From an uncultured Microcaldota archaeon (GTDB taxonomy: Archaea > Micrarchaeota > Micrarchaeia > Anstonellales > Bilamarchaeaceae), in the NCBI GenBank assembly GCA_903835325.1, contig CAILMU010000121.1, forward strand, positions 1 through 5,526: a DNA stretch of 5,526 nt. Reading direction: 5' to 3'. The position numbers and the translations under genes are program-made. Under the pieces are notes generated by a model. The model had not been told where the DNA came from and ran no database searches. It was given only the letters and a program-made list of their open reading frames with translations. This document shows, piece after piece, positions 1 to 4,706 of the stretch (its first letter is position 1; every line of letters begins with the position of its first letter).

Positions 1-300
1 CAGGCTGTGGCTCCGACTTATGTGCCTCCGACACCTGAGATAAGCGGCTTGAACGGCGCTCAACCGGAACAGCCGGGATCTGCCCTTCCAGCAGTCACCC
101 AAAGGCCGGTCACTACTGATAATGATGACCTGGCTGGCCAGGCCGCCAAAGCGCAGGCTGTGCCTGCGGCTTCTCCGAGCACATTCGACTTCGCGCTCGA
201 CAACCTTCTCCTCATCGTGGTGGGGTTAGGAGTTGTAGGCATGGCGATACTCTTCGCGCTCTTCAGGAACACGCTTTCCGAAGACGAAGAAAGCAACTAG
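1..300 (+). CDS. C-terminal part of a Pro/Ala-rich surface protein with a C-terminal membrane anchor (5' partial)
   Basis: The reading frame is open from base 1 to the TAG at 298-300. The GTG at 7 has no SD sequence and codons continue before it, so the gene very probably begins upstream of the window. The visible ~99 residues fall into three parts. First is a roughly 60-residue linker rich in Pro, Ala, Gln and Thr, with no hydrophobic stretch. Then comes one hydrophobic segment, about residues 66-86 counted from the GTG (LLLIVVGLGVVGMAILFALF). Last is an 11-residue tail, RNTLSEDEESN, with a positive residue followed by acidic ones. An extended linker plus a single C-terminal membrane helix suggests an extracellular domain held to the membrane at its C-terminus with a short cytoplasmic tail; this is inference. 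No enzymatic motif is visible and the family is not recognised. It is the only plus-strand gene and it converges on the tRNA gene. Confidence 0.75.
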   Translation, partial: QAVAPTYVPPTPEISGLNGAQPEQPGSALPAVTQRPVTTDNDDLAGQAAKAQAVPAASPSTFDFALDNLLLIVVGLGVVGMAILFALFRNTLSEDEESN

Positions 301-330
301 TTTTTTATAAAAAATTTTTTTAAAAAAAAT
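301..330. terminator. Shared T-rich terminator between convergent genes
   Basis: Immediately after the TAG of the plus-strand gene the sequence has a T6 run (301-306), a T7 run (315-321) and an A8 run (322-329). Read on the minus strand, the A runs become U tracts starting a few bases beyond the tRNA 3' end. U-rich tracts without a strong hairpin are the usual archaeal termination signal and also the kind of site cut by FttA. The tract could therefore stop transcripts arriving from either side. This rests on composition and position only. Confidence 0.6.
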
Positions 331-332
331 AT

Positions 333-461
333 CGGGCCCACTGGGATTTGAACCCAGGACCTACAGCTTTCATCAAGCAGTTATCTCGTACCGCGAGCGG
401 TGCCGAGAGAGACATGTAACTATAGAAGGCTGCCGCGCTATCCAGGCTGCGCTATGGGCCC
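333..461 (-). tRNA. trnR-UCU: tRNA-Arg(UCU) with a 54-nt intron after position 37
   Basis: On the minus strand the cloverleaf folds fully. The acceptor GGGCCCA (461-455) pairs with TGGGCCC (340-334), followed by discriminator G at 333. The D arm is GCGC/GCGC around a loop containing GG. The anticodon stem GCAGC (433-429) pairs with GCTGT (367-363). The variable region is AGGTC, and the T arm is CTGGG-TTCAAAT-CCCAG. Removing 422-369 gives the 7-nt loop CTTCTAA, with anticodon TCT, so it reads AGA and probably AGG codons. The mature length is 75 nt and CCA is not encoded. The gene ends next to the shared T-rich terminator and has its own TATA-like box at 487-494. A split at 37/38 is the canonical archaeal intron site and needs the tRNA splicing endonuclease. 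Confidence 0.93.
369..422 (-). other. tRNA-Arg intron, highly structured
   Basis: The 54-nt insert starts TAGTTA and ends GATGAA. It folds into a rod of three stacked stems: AGTTA with TAACT (421-417 with 383-379), TCTCG with CGAGA, and ACCG with CGGT closing a CTCG tetraloop. At the splice junction, assuming a standard bulge-helix-bulge, loop bases 32-35 (CTTC) face intron bases GATG. That gives three pairs and one U-U mismatch, and four unpaired bases (GCTT) separate this core from the first strong intron stem. The boundaries follow from restoring a 7-nt anticodon loop; a one-base shift (36/37) would give the same mature tRNA. Confidence 0.85.
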
Positions 462-486
462 TAGGATTGGAAATGTAAGAGAACAG

Positions 487-494
487 TTATTTAA
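487..494 (-). promoter_or_regulatory. TATA box of the tRNA-Arg gene
   Basis: On the minus strand this reads TTAAATAA. Its centre is about 29 nt upstream of the tRNA 5' end, the spacing expected for an archaeal box A driving a start at or just before the mature end. Confidence 0.6.
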
Positions 495-532
495 CCTTCG
501 ATTTTTGGATTGAAGAAATCGGCTATATATGG

Positions 533-558
533 AAAAAAATATTGGCCCGGATGCGGGC
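533..558 (-). terminator. Hairpin plus T7 terminator after the acidic micro-genes
   Basis: Two nucleotides after the second acidic stop codon the minus strand has the perfect 5-bp hairpin GCCCG-CATC-CGGGC (558-545). CAATA and a run of seven T follow. This resembles a bacterial-type intrinsic terminator and marks the likely 3' end of the acidic-peptide transcript, supporting the idea that the two micro-genes are transcribed as a unit. Confidence 0.6.
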
Positions 559-559
559 A

Positions 560-646
560 TCACTCCTCTTCGTCTTCTTCGTCCTGGTCGTCCTCCAGGT
601 CGTCGTCTTCCCAATCATCCTCTTCATCGATTGTCAGCGGTTCCAT
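560..646 (-). CDS. 28-residue hyper-acidic micro-protein, copy 2 (unrecognised)
   Basis: ATG at 646-644, stop TGA at 562-560. The peptide begins MEPLTIDEEDDWEDDD and continues acidic to its end. Twenty of 28 residues are Asp or Glu, there is no Lys or Arg, and there is one Trp (position 12). An SD-like GAGGT lies at 658-654, 7 nt before the ATG. It aligns without gaps to the 28-residue peptide just upstream at 776-690: 16 identities, with 8 of the 12 differences exchanging or involving acidic residues. Shared are the MEP start, Ile6-Asp-Glu, Trp12 and EDDD at 13-16. A TATA-like TTTATAAAT at 678-670 could give a separate promoter, but then the SD would fall outside the transcript, so co-transcription with copy 1 is more likely. 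It should be disordered and soluble. The function is unknown; possible roles are binding a basic partner or nucleic-acid mimicry (inference). Confidence 0.65.
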   Translation of the reverse strand: MEPLTIDEEDDWEDDDLEDDQDEEDEEE

Positions 647-689
647 GCGGTTTACCTCGAAATGATTGATTTATAAAAATATGAAAGCG

Positions 690-776
690 TCACTCCTCTT
701 CCTCTTCGTCCCAGTCCTCCTCCTCGAAGTCGTCATCTTCCCATTCCTCGTCTTCGTCGATGCGCATCGGTTCCAT
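690..776 (-). CDS. 28-residue hyper-acidic micro-protein, copy 1 (unrecognised)
   Basis: ATG at 776-774, stop TGA at 692-690. The peptide begins MEPMRIDEDEEWEDDD. It has 20 acidic residues of 28, one Arg, Trp at 12 and 22, and Phe at 17. The length is exactly that of the downstream paralogue, and start and stop are each offset by 130 nt, so the pair is a tandem duplication. A strong TATA box (824-833) sits upstream with room for a leader of about 25 nt. GGGTG, 7 nt before the ATG, is a modest SD. Conservation of start, stop, length and Trp between two copies whose Asp/Glu codons have drifted argues for selection on protein. It is too short for routine gene callers. No family is recognised. 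Alternating acidic and aromatic residues resemble acidic interaction peptides such as eukaryotic DSS1/Sem1, but composition alone could cause this. Confidence 0.7.
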   Translation of the reverse strand: MEPMRIDEDEEWEDDDFEEEDWDEEEEE

Positions 777-823
777 TGCTACACCCGGTTGAAACTGGTT
801 TGCATGCTAATAACTAAGAAAGA

Positions 824-833
824 TATTTAAATA
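824..833 (-). promoter_or_regulatory. TATA box for the acidic micro-gene pair
   Basis: The minus strand reads TATTTAAATA, a near-ideal archaeal TATA box. Its centre predicts a start near 802 and a leader of about 25 nt before the ATG at 776. It lies only about 35 nt beyond the aCPSF1 stop codon. The micro-genes therefore probably have their own promoter and are not just a tail of the aCPSF1 transcript. Confidence 0.65.
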
Positions 834-849
834 GAGCAGACGACCGGAC

Positions 850-864
850 AGGCGTAGTCCGCCT
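850..864 (-). terminator. Short hairpin just after the aCPSF1 stop
   Basis: Two bases after the TGA, the minus strand carries the perfect 5-bp hairpin AGGCG-GACTA-CGCCT. No T tract follows before the next TATA box. As a terminator it is weak, and it may instead protect the 3' end of the mRNA. Confidence 0.35.
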
Positions 865-866
865 TT

Positions 867-2762
867 TCATCTCAGCCTCACGGCTTCCAGATCGGCCATG
901 GCCCTGGATTCCTTGTGGAGCATCATGCTCGCCGAGCGGGCCAGTTCATCCGTCTTGTTCCAGTCGCCGTGCATGGTCAAAATCCGTTCAGGTATCGGCC
1001 TGAGGTTCTTCATGTACGCCATAAGCTGCGCCCGATCGCTGTGGCCGGAAAAGCCTTCGGCAGTCTCGACGTGCATGTTGATGTTGAGCTGCTTCATCTT
1101 GCCATCGTCGCCCAGGATAGGCACCTCGCGCAGGCCCTGCTGTATCTTGCTCCCCAAGGACAGGGCGCTCTGGTACCCGACGAACACCAGCGTGTTCTTG
1201 GCGTCATCCGCCATCATCTTCAGGTATTCGTACGACGGCCCTCCCATCAGCATGCCGGATGGCGCCAGGATTATCGATGGCTCTCCGTTCACTATCTCCT
1301 CCTTCGATGTGCCTTTGGCCACCTTGATGAGGGGCGACTCGAACGGGCTGCGGTCCGATAGGATGCGCCTCTGGAGCTGCTCGCGCAGGTACTCCGGGTA
1401 AGCCGTGTGGATGGCTGATGCCTCCATGACCATGCCGTCGATATATATCGGGATGTTGAAATTAGGCTCCCTGCGCGACATCTCTTCGAGCACCAGGAGG
1501 AGCTCTTGGGAACGACCCACTGCGAAGACAGGTATCAACACCTTCCCGCGGTTGGCTATCGTCTGCCTTATGATATCATAGAGGCGCTTCTCGCTGTCGA
1601 AACGGTTCAATGATATGTCGTTCCTTCCCCCGTATGTGCTCTCTATGAAGAGCGACTCCAGGCGCGGGAATTTGGTGTTGGCCGGATCGAACAGCCTTGT
1701 GAAACCGAACTTGATATCCCCGGAGTACACCAGGTTGTGCGCGCCCTCGCCTATATGGAGGTGCACGCTCGCGCTCCCGAGGATGTGGCCCGCGTTGTAG
1801 AGCGTCATCTTGATCTCGGGGGTGATGTCCACGACCTCCTCGTAATCGACCGTGATGATGTTGCGGAGCTCCTTGTAGATGTCTTTCTTGGTGTATGGCG
1901 CTTCGATATTGAAGAGCTTGTTGCAGAGGTTCAGGTAATCCTGTTGCAGAAGGACCATCAGGTCCCTTGTCGGCGGGGTGCAGTAGACCGGGCCTTCGTA
2001 TCCGTACGCGAAAAGGTATGGCAGGAAGCCCATATGGTCCATGTGCCCGTGGCTTATCACCACCGCATCGATATCCTGCATCTGGAAACCGGTCATGTTG
2101 AGGTAAGGGTATGCCTTGGTCGGGTCGCCTGTCGCTGTGTTGACGCCGACATCGATGAGGACCTTGCTGTTGGGGGTCTGGACGAGAAGGCAGGATCTCC
2201 CGACCTCGCGGAAACCGCCGAGGGCCATCACGCGTATCCAGTCGCTCGAGACGGAAGATTGGCATATCTTCTTGCCGATATTTATCAGGAATTTCTTGCG
2301 CTCTGCCGCCTCCAGGACGGATATCTTGCGGATCCCGTCCAATGTGGATGAGGGCATGGTCGGGGCGCGGACGGTTATCGGCGTCCAGCCGGTCTTCATC
2401 ATTATCTCCTTGAGGGTGGAGCCGCCTTTGCCTATCACTAGCCCTGGCTTTATGGATTCTATCCGGACTTCGCACATCTCCGGGACGAACATGATGCTGC
2501 GGATATCGGCCTCTTTCGGGACGGTATTCTCGATTATGGCTTTCGCCTCGTCTATGTCCATGAGGCCGCTCGGGTCCACCCGTATCGCGACCTTCTTCTT
2601 CAGGGCGCTCGCCAGCTCCTTTATCAGCCTCTCGTTGCTGTAGAAGGCCTTGATGTTCTTGATGTAGATGACTGTCGACAGGCCTTCAGGCTCGACCTTG
2701 GTCACCTCGCAATCAGCAGGCATGATCTCTCCGATTCTCTTTACGATGTCCTTATAGTGCAA
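867..2762 (-). CDS. fttA: aCPSF1/FttA: KH-domain beta-CASP ribonuclease and transcription termination factor
   Basis: This is the archaeal homologue of eukaryotic CPSF73. It cleaves the nascent RNA at U-rich sites and promotes release of RNA polymerase. Numbering below is for the 631-residue form. Residues 1-~160 hold the N-terminal KH region with the GxxG loop VIGKGG (109-114). The metallo-beta-lactamase core carries HGHMDH (238-243), AGHILG with its His (326) and YSGD with its Asp (349), all zinc ligands. The beta-CASP motifs follow: A is the Glu of IESTYGG (374), B is the His of FSGHSD (574), and C is the His of TMHGD (598). All catalytic residues are present, so it should be an active nuclease. 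The C-terminus EAVRLR matches the usual end of the family, where dimer contacts form. An in-frame ORF extends to 2828, but the TTG at 2762 has GAGGTG 5 nt before it and gives the typical family length. It follows psmB after a hairpin/T-rich terminator. Confidence 0.96.
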   Translation of the reverse strand: MHYKDIVKRIGEIMPADCEVTKVEPEGLSTVIYIKNIKAFYSNERLIKELASALKKKVAIRVDPSGLMDIDEAKAIIENTVPKEADIRSIMFVPEMCEVRIESIKPGLVIGKGGSTLKEIMMKTGWTPITVRAPTMPSSTLDGIRKISVLEAAERKKFLINIGKKICQSSVSSDWIRVMALGGFREVGRSCLLVQTPNSKVLIDVGVNTATGDPTKAYPYLNMTGFQMQDIDAVVISHGHMDHMGFLPYLFAYGYEGPVYCTPPTRDLMVLLQQDYLNLCNKLFNIEAPYTKKDIYKELRNIITVDYEEVVDITPEIKMTLYNAGHILGSASVHLHIGEGAHNLVYSGDIKFGFTRLFDPANTKFPRLESLFIESTYGGRNDISLNRFDSEKRLYDIIRQTIANRGKVLIPVFAVGRSQELLLVLEEMSRREPNFNIPIYIDGMVMEASAIHTAYPEYLREQLQRRILSDRSPFESPLIKVAKGTSKEEIVNGEPSIILAPSGMLMGGPSYEYLKMMADDAKNTLVFVGYQSALSLGSKIQQGLREVPILGDDGKMKQLNINMHVETAEGFSGHSDRAQLMAYMKNLRPIPERILTMHGDWNKTDELARSASMMLHKESRAMADLEAVRLR

Positions 2763-2767
2763 ATAAA

Positions 2768-2773
2768 CACCTC
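2768..2773 (-). promoter_or_regulatory. Shine-Dalgarno sequence fixing a TTG start for aCPSF1
   Basis: The minus strand reads GAGGTG, followed by 5 nt and TTG. It lies inside the coding sequence if the ATG at 2777 or the one at 2828 were used, and neither of those has an SD. This is the main reason for choosing the TTG. The same register (GGTGAT, 3 nt, TTG) is seen at the upstream pilin gene. Confidence 0.65.
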
Positions 2774-2828
2774 GCATGGTTGATTTGATGATTTTATGAT
2801 GATGAATGAAACAGGGATGGAAAGGCAA

Positions 2829-2868
2829 TAAAAAAACAAAAACTTGAAAAACAACGGCCCGGGGGCCG
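2829..2868 (-). terminator. psmB terminator: GC hairpin plus T-rich tail
   Basis: Downstream of the psmB stop the minus strand has the perfect 6-bp inverted repeat CGGCCC-CC-GGGCCG (2868-2855). T5, T5 and T7 runs follow down to 2830. The tract is also the start of the aCPSF1 upstream region, and the last part, TTTTTTTATTG, is the best (weak) candidate for the aCPSF1 TATA element. Confidence 0.65.
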
Positions 2869-2900
2869 GATACGTTTTAAATTTGCTCGTCAATCGCCGC

Positions 2901-3533
2901 TCATGAAGCGATGAGCTTCTTCACGTCGTCTCTCTGGAGCCTCTTGAAGCCCGACGACTTCGTGACGCTCACGATGTCGATGTTCTCGCCGCTTCCGGCG
3001 TCGCGCTTCATGGCCGCGCTGACGGCTTTGGCGGCTATCACCATGTTCGTCTCGACATCCTTCTCCTCGCGGAACATCTCCTCGAGGACACCGAAGGCGA
3101 TCGGAGACCCGCTGCCTGTGGATGTCATCTTCTCCTCTGTGATGCCTCCCAGCATGTCTATGGAAAATAACCTCGGCTTCTCGTCCACGCCTCCGAGCAG
3201 GAGCTGCACGAAGAACGGATAGAACTTGTATTGGGTGAGTATGTTGGCTAAGAGGGTCGCCGCGGCCTCGACCGTGATCGGCTTCTCGTGCTTGAGTTCA
3301 TAAAGGCGGATCTCGGCTGCCATCCAGCGGATCAAAGTCTGAGCATCGCCCACGCTGCCGGCAATCGTCATCGCGATATTGTCGCTGACAGGGTAGATTT
3401 TGTCGATGTCCTTGCTGGCGATGAAATACCCCATCGTCGCGCGCCTGTCGGATGCCATCACTATGCCATCCTTGCAGACAAGCCCTATGGTGGTCGTACC
3501 GGTCTTCAGCCCTTTCTCTTTTTCACTGTCCAT
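2901..3533 (-). CDS. psmB: 20S proteasome beta subunit (archaeal, active)
   Basis: This is the catalytic subunit of the 20S core particle, which degrades unfolded proteins delivered by PAN/Cdc48-type ATPases. Residues 1-12 (ending KTG) are a short propeptide cut by autocatalysis to expose Thr13 of TTTIG, the N-terminal nucleophile. In mature numbering every active-site residue is in place: Thr1, Asp17 (in MASDRR), Lys33 (in DIDKIY), Ser129 (in STGSGSP), and Asp166 and Ser169 (in RDAGSGENID). The S1 position 45 is Ile, which favours hydrophobic (chymotrypsin-like) cleavage. The length of 210 residues is normal for archaeal beta subunits. The ATG at 3533 has GTGAT 3 nt upstream. A TATA box at 3579-3587 and a terminator at 2829-2868 suggest a single-gene transcript. 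No alpha subunit or ATPase gene is in the window. Confidence 0.97.
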   Translation of the reverse strand: MDSEKEKGLKTGTTTIGLVCKDGIVMASDRRATMGYFIASKDIDKIYPVSDNIAMTIAGSVGDAQTLIRWMAAEIRLYELKHEKPITVEAAATLLANILTQYKFYPFFVQLLLGGVDEKPRLFSIDMLGGITEEKMTSTGSGSPIAFGVLEEMFREEKDVETNMVIAAKAVSAAMKRDAGSGENIDIVSVTKSSGFKRLQRDDVKKLIAS

Positions 3534-3560
3534 AATATCACATTGGGAGAACGAGTTAAC

Positions 3561-3571
3561 GTTCTTTGAAC
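3561..3571. promoter_or_regulatory. Dyad between TATA box and start region of psmB
   Basis: A perfect 4+3+4 dyad, gttc-ttt-gaac, is flanked by gttaac at 3555-3560. It sits about 17 nt downstream of the TATA centre and just upstream of the predicted start site, where a bound repressor would block polymerase. The match is short and could be chance. Confidence 0.25.
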
Positions 3572-3578
3572 ACGAATG

Positions 3579-3587
3579 TTTTTAAAA
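3579..3587 (-). promoter_or_regulatory. TATA box of psmB
   Basis: The minus strand reads TTTTAAAAA, predicting a start near 3556 and a leader of about 23 nt before the ATG at 3533. Confidence 0.55.
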
Positions 3588-3612
3588 CCCGTGTCAAGAG
3601 GGAACGGATGGG

Positions 3613-3632
3613 AAATTAAAAAAGGGAAAAAA
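3613..3632 (-). terminator. T-rich terminator of the second pilin gene
   Basis: Starting 7 nt after the stop codon the minus strand has T6-CCC-T6-AATTT. There is no convincing hairpin. Composition and position fit an archaeal U-tract terminator. Confidence 0.55.
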
Positions 3633-3639
3633 CCGCCGT

Positions 3640-4092
3640 TCAGGAGCACTTGCCTATCAAGGGCTTTGATCCGACCTCGGTCTTGCCGGTTATCCCTCCC
3701 TTGTCGTATACGATAGTGACGTTCCCGTGGCTGAACGTCGTGCCGGCCGTGCCGCAGGCAGCAGTAGTCGTGGCGTTGAGCACCTGCTTGGAACCGCTCG
3801 GGAAACTGAGGCTCCCGGAATACGCAGTGGCCCCGTCCATGGAGATGCTCGTGAGCACGAGGGGATCCACATCGTTGTTCTGCAGCTCCATCTGGAGGGT
3901 GGTCCCGGTCTGCTTGAGGATCGTTATCGAGAACGGGGCCGCAGTGCCCCAGGCCTGCTGGCTTTGTATCTCCATGGTGCCTGCGCCCATGCCCGCGAAA
4001 CCGCCTACGAGGTATACGACCACAAGGGCGACGACGAGGACGATGGCCAAAATCACAAGGTATTCAGTCGAGACTTGCCCTTTCTTCTGCAT
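3640..4092 (-). CDS. Class III signal-peptide prepilin (pilin A)
   Basis: A type IV pilin-like subunit, probably assembled into an adhesive or surface filament. From the ATG at 4092 (GGTG, 6 nt upstream) it has 150 residues. The frame reaches a GTG at 4101, but the ATG gives a 5-residue leader, MQKKG, of the same length as in its paralogue. The leader ends KKG|QVSTEYL, the site cut by an EppA-type prepilin peptidase. Mature Glu5 of the pilin family is present, followed by a ~22-residue hydrophobic helix and a flexible GGFAGMGAG. The rest is a beta-rich-looking head with AWGTAAP and QNNDVD motifs and two Cys (113 and 149) that are conserved in the paralogue and likely form a disulfide. Two N-glycosylation sequons, NAT (106) and NVT (124), are visible. 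It lies downstream of pilin B and the TadC-like gene, with its own TATA box. Confidence 0.9.
   Translation of the reverse strand: MQKKGQVSTEYLVILAIVLVVALVVVYLVGGFAGMGAGTMEIQSQQAWGTAAPFSITILKQTGTTLQMELQNNDVDPLVLTSISMDGATAYSGSLSFPSGSKQVLNATTTAACGTAGTTFSHGNVTIVYDKGGITGKTEVGSKPLIGKCS
3969..4086. repeat. Near-identical N-terminal coding block shared with pilin B
   Basis: This 118-nt block encodes the signal peptide end, membrane helix and glycine-rich hinge. By eye it differs from 4537-4654 at only 6 positions, all silent. Outside it the two genes are clearly diverged. Confidence 0.85.
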
Positions 4093-4120
4093 ATTGTGCA
4101 CCAGCCCGATAAAATCCGCC

Positions 4121-4131
4121 TAAATTTATAA
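4121..4131 (-). promoter_or_regulatory. TATA box of pilin A
   Basis: The minus strand reads TTATAAATTTA, about 34 nt upstream of the ATG at 4092, predicting a very short leader. The TATA-to-start spacing is the same as for pilin B. Confidence 0.6.
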
Positions 4132-4160
4132 GGCTGACCATGACGGGATTTGGAAGAAGG

Positions 4161-4191
4161 AAAAATAGGAGAAAAAAAAGAATATAAAAAA
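4161..4191 (-). terminator. T-rich terminator of pilin B
   Basis: After the TAG of pilin B the minus strand has T6, T8 and T5 runs separated by a few pyrimidines. A multi-tract U-rich region without a hairpin is the type of site at which FttA-dependent termination occurs in archaea. Confidence 0.6.
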
Positions 4192-4198
4192 TAGGGAT

Positions 4199-4660
4199 CT
4201 AAGAAGAGCACTTGCCCACGATGGGCCTGACACCAGTCTCTGTCTTGCCGGTTATCGTGCCCTTGTCATAGGTCAGTATCACATTCTGGTGGCTGAACGA
4301 TGTTCCGGAATCTCCGCAGGCTGTTGCGGTCGTCGCTGTGAAGAGCTGTTTCGCACCGCTCGCGAGGGTCTGATTAGACGGATTGAGGGCCACAGCGGCG
4401 CTATCCATCGCAAGGCCAGTCACTTTCAATGCATCGACATCGTTGTTCTGTATCTCAAGTTGCAACGAGGTCCCGGTCTGCTTCCAGCTCGTTATTGCGA
4501 GCGGAGCCGCCGTGCCCCAAGCCTGCATGCTCTGGGTCTCCATGGTGCCTGCGCCCATGCCCGCGAAACCGCCTACCAGGTAGACGACCACAAGGGCGAC
4601 GACGAGGACGATGGCCAAAATTACCAAGTATTCAGTCGAGACTTGTCCTTTCTTAAACAA
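4199..4660 (-). CDS. Class III signal-peptide prepilin (pilin B)
   Basis: Tandem paralogue of the next gene, 153 residues. The start is TTG at 4660: GGTGAT stands 3 nt upstream, and this start yields the 5-residue leader MFKKG before the cleavage point G|Q. The mature N-terminus QVSTEYLVIL keeps Glu5 and runs into a hydrophobic helix identical to that of pilin A. In the head, AWGTAAP, QNNDVD, FSH-NV, YDKG and ITGKTE are shared. The head is about 55-60% identical by eye, with a two-residue gap around residues 88-100. Cys115 and Cys151 match the pair in pilin A. One sequon, NQT (96), is present. The gene follows the TadC-like platform gene by 46 nt but has its own TATA box, so it can be made in excess over the platform, as a major subunit would need (inference). 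Confidence 0.9.
   Translation of the reverse strand: MFKKGQVSTEYLVILAIVLVVALVVVYLVGGFAGMGAGTMETQSMQAWGTAAPLAITSWKQTGTSLQLEIQNNDVDALKVTGLAMDSAAVALNPSNQTLASGAKQLFTATTATACGDSGTSFSHQNVILTYDKGTITGKTETGVRPIVGKCSS
4537..4654. repeat. Near-identical N-terminal coding block shared with pilin A
   Basis: Partner of 3969-4086 in the same orientation, offset by 568 nt. Its six differences are all silent. Confidence 0.85.
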
Positions 4661-4672
4661 AATATCACCAAA

Positions 4673-4684
4673 CTACGAACGTAG
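4673..4684. promoter_or_regulatory. Perfect 12-nt dyad in the pilin B promoter
   Basis: ctacg-aa-cgtag lies between the TATA box (4689-4698) and the expected start near 4667. A protein bound here would prevent promoter opening, so it is a plausible operator. In RNA it would be only a weak hairpin with a 2-nt loop. No second copy was seen at the pilin A promoter. Confidence 0.35.
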
Positions 4685-4688
4685 ATGA

Positions 4689-4698
4689 TATTATAAAA
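4689..4698 (-). promoter_or_regulatory. TATA box of pilin B
   Basis: The minus strand reads TTTTATAATA, beginning 8 nt after the stop of the platform gene and centred about 34 nt before the TTG start. It supports separate transcription of the pilins. Confidence 0.55.
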
Positions 4699-4706
4699 GA
4701 TTGCGG

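Noticed and set aside
499..521. Inverted repeat cgattt/aaatcg with an 11-nt loop upstream of the tRNA promoter
   Set aside because: Six AT-rich pairs with a long loop in AT-rich spacer are expected by chance; no conserved placement is evident.
522..531. ctatatatgg as an additional promoter
   Set aside because: No gene starts at a suitable distance on either strand. It is probably just AT-rich spacer after the micro-gene terminator.
1576..2475. 299-codon minus-strand ORF overlapping the aCPSF1 gene
   Set aside because: It lies in another frame of a gene whose catalytic motifs are all intact. Its translation is rich in Arg, Pro, His and Gln in the manner of shadow frames and has no SD-supported start.
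1737..2643. Plus-strand ORFs of 204 and 175 codons antisense to aCPSF1
   Set aside because: Codon structure follows the minus-strand gene, and no promoter, SD or recognisable motif was found for them.
4093..4101. GTG at 4101 as the start of pilin A
   Set aside because: The GGTG that serves as SD for the ATG at 4092 overlaps this GTG. The ATG gives a 5-residue leader like that of pilin B.
3650..4131. Plus-strand ORFs antisense to pilin A (and the similar ones antisense to pilin B)
   Set aside because: Both pilins produce related antisense frames only because the pilin DNA is duplicated. The sense frames have class III signals, SDs and TATA boxes.
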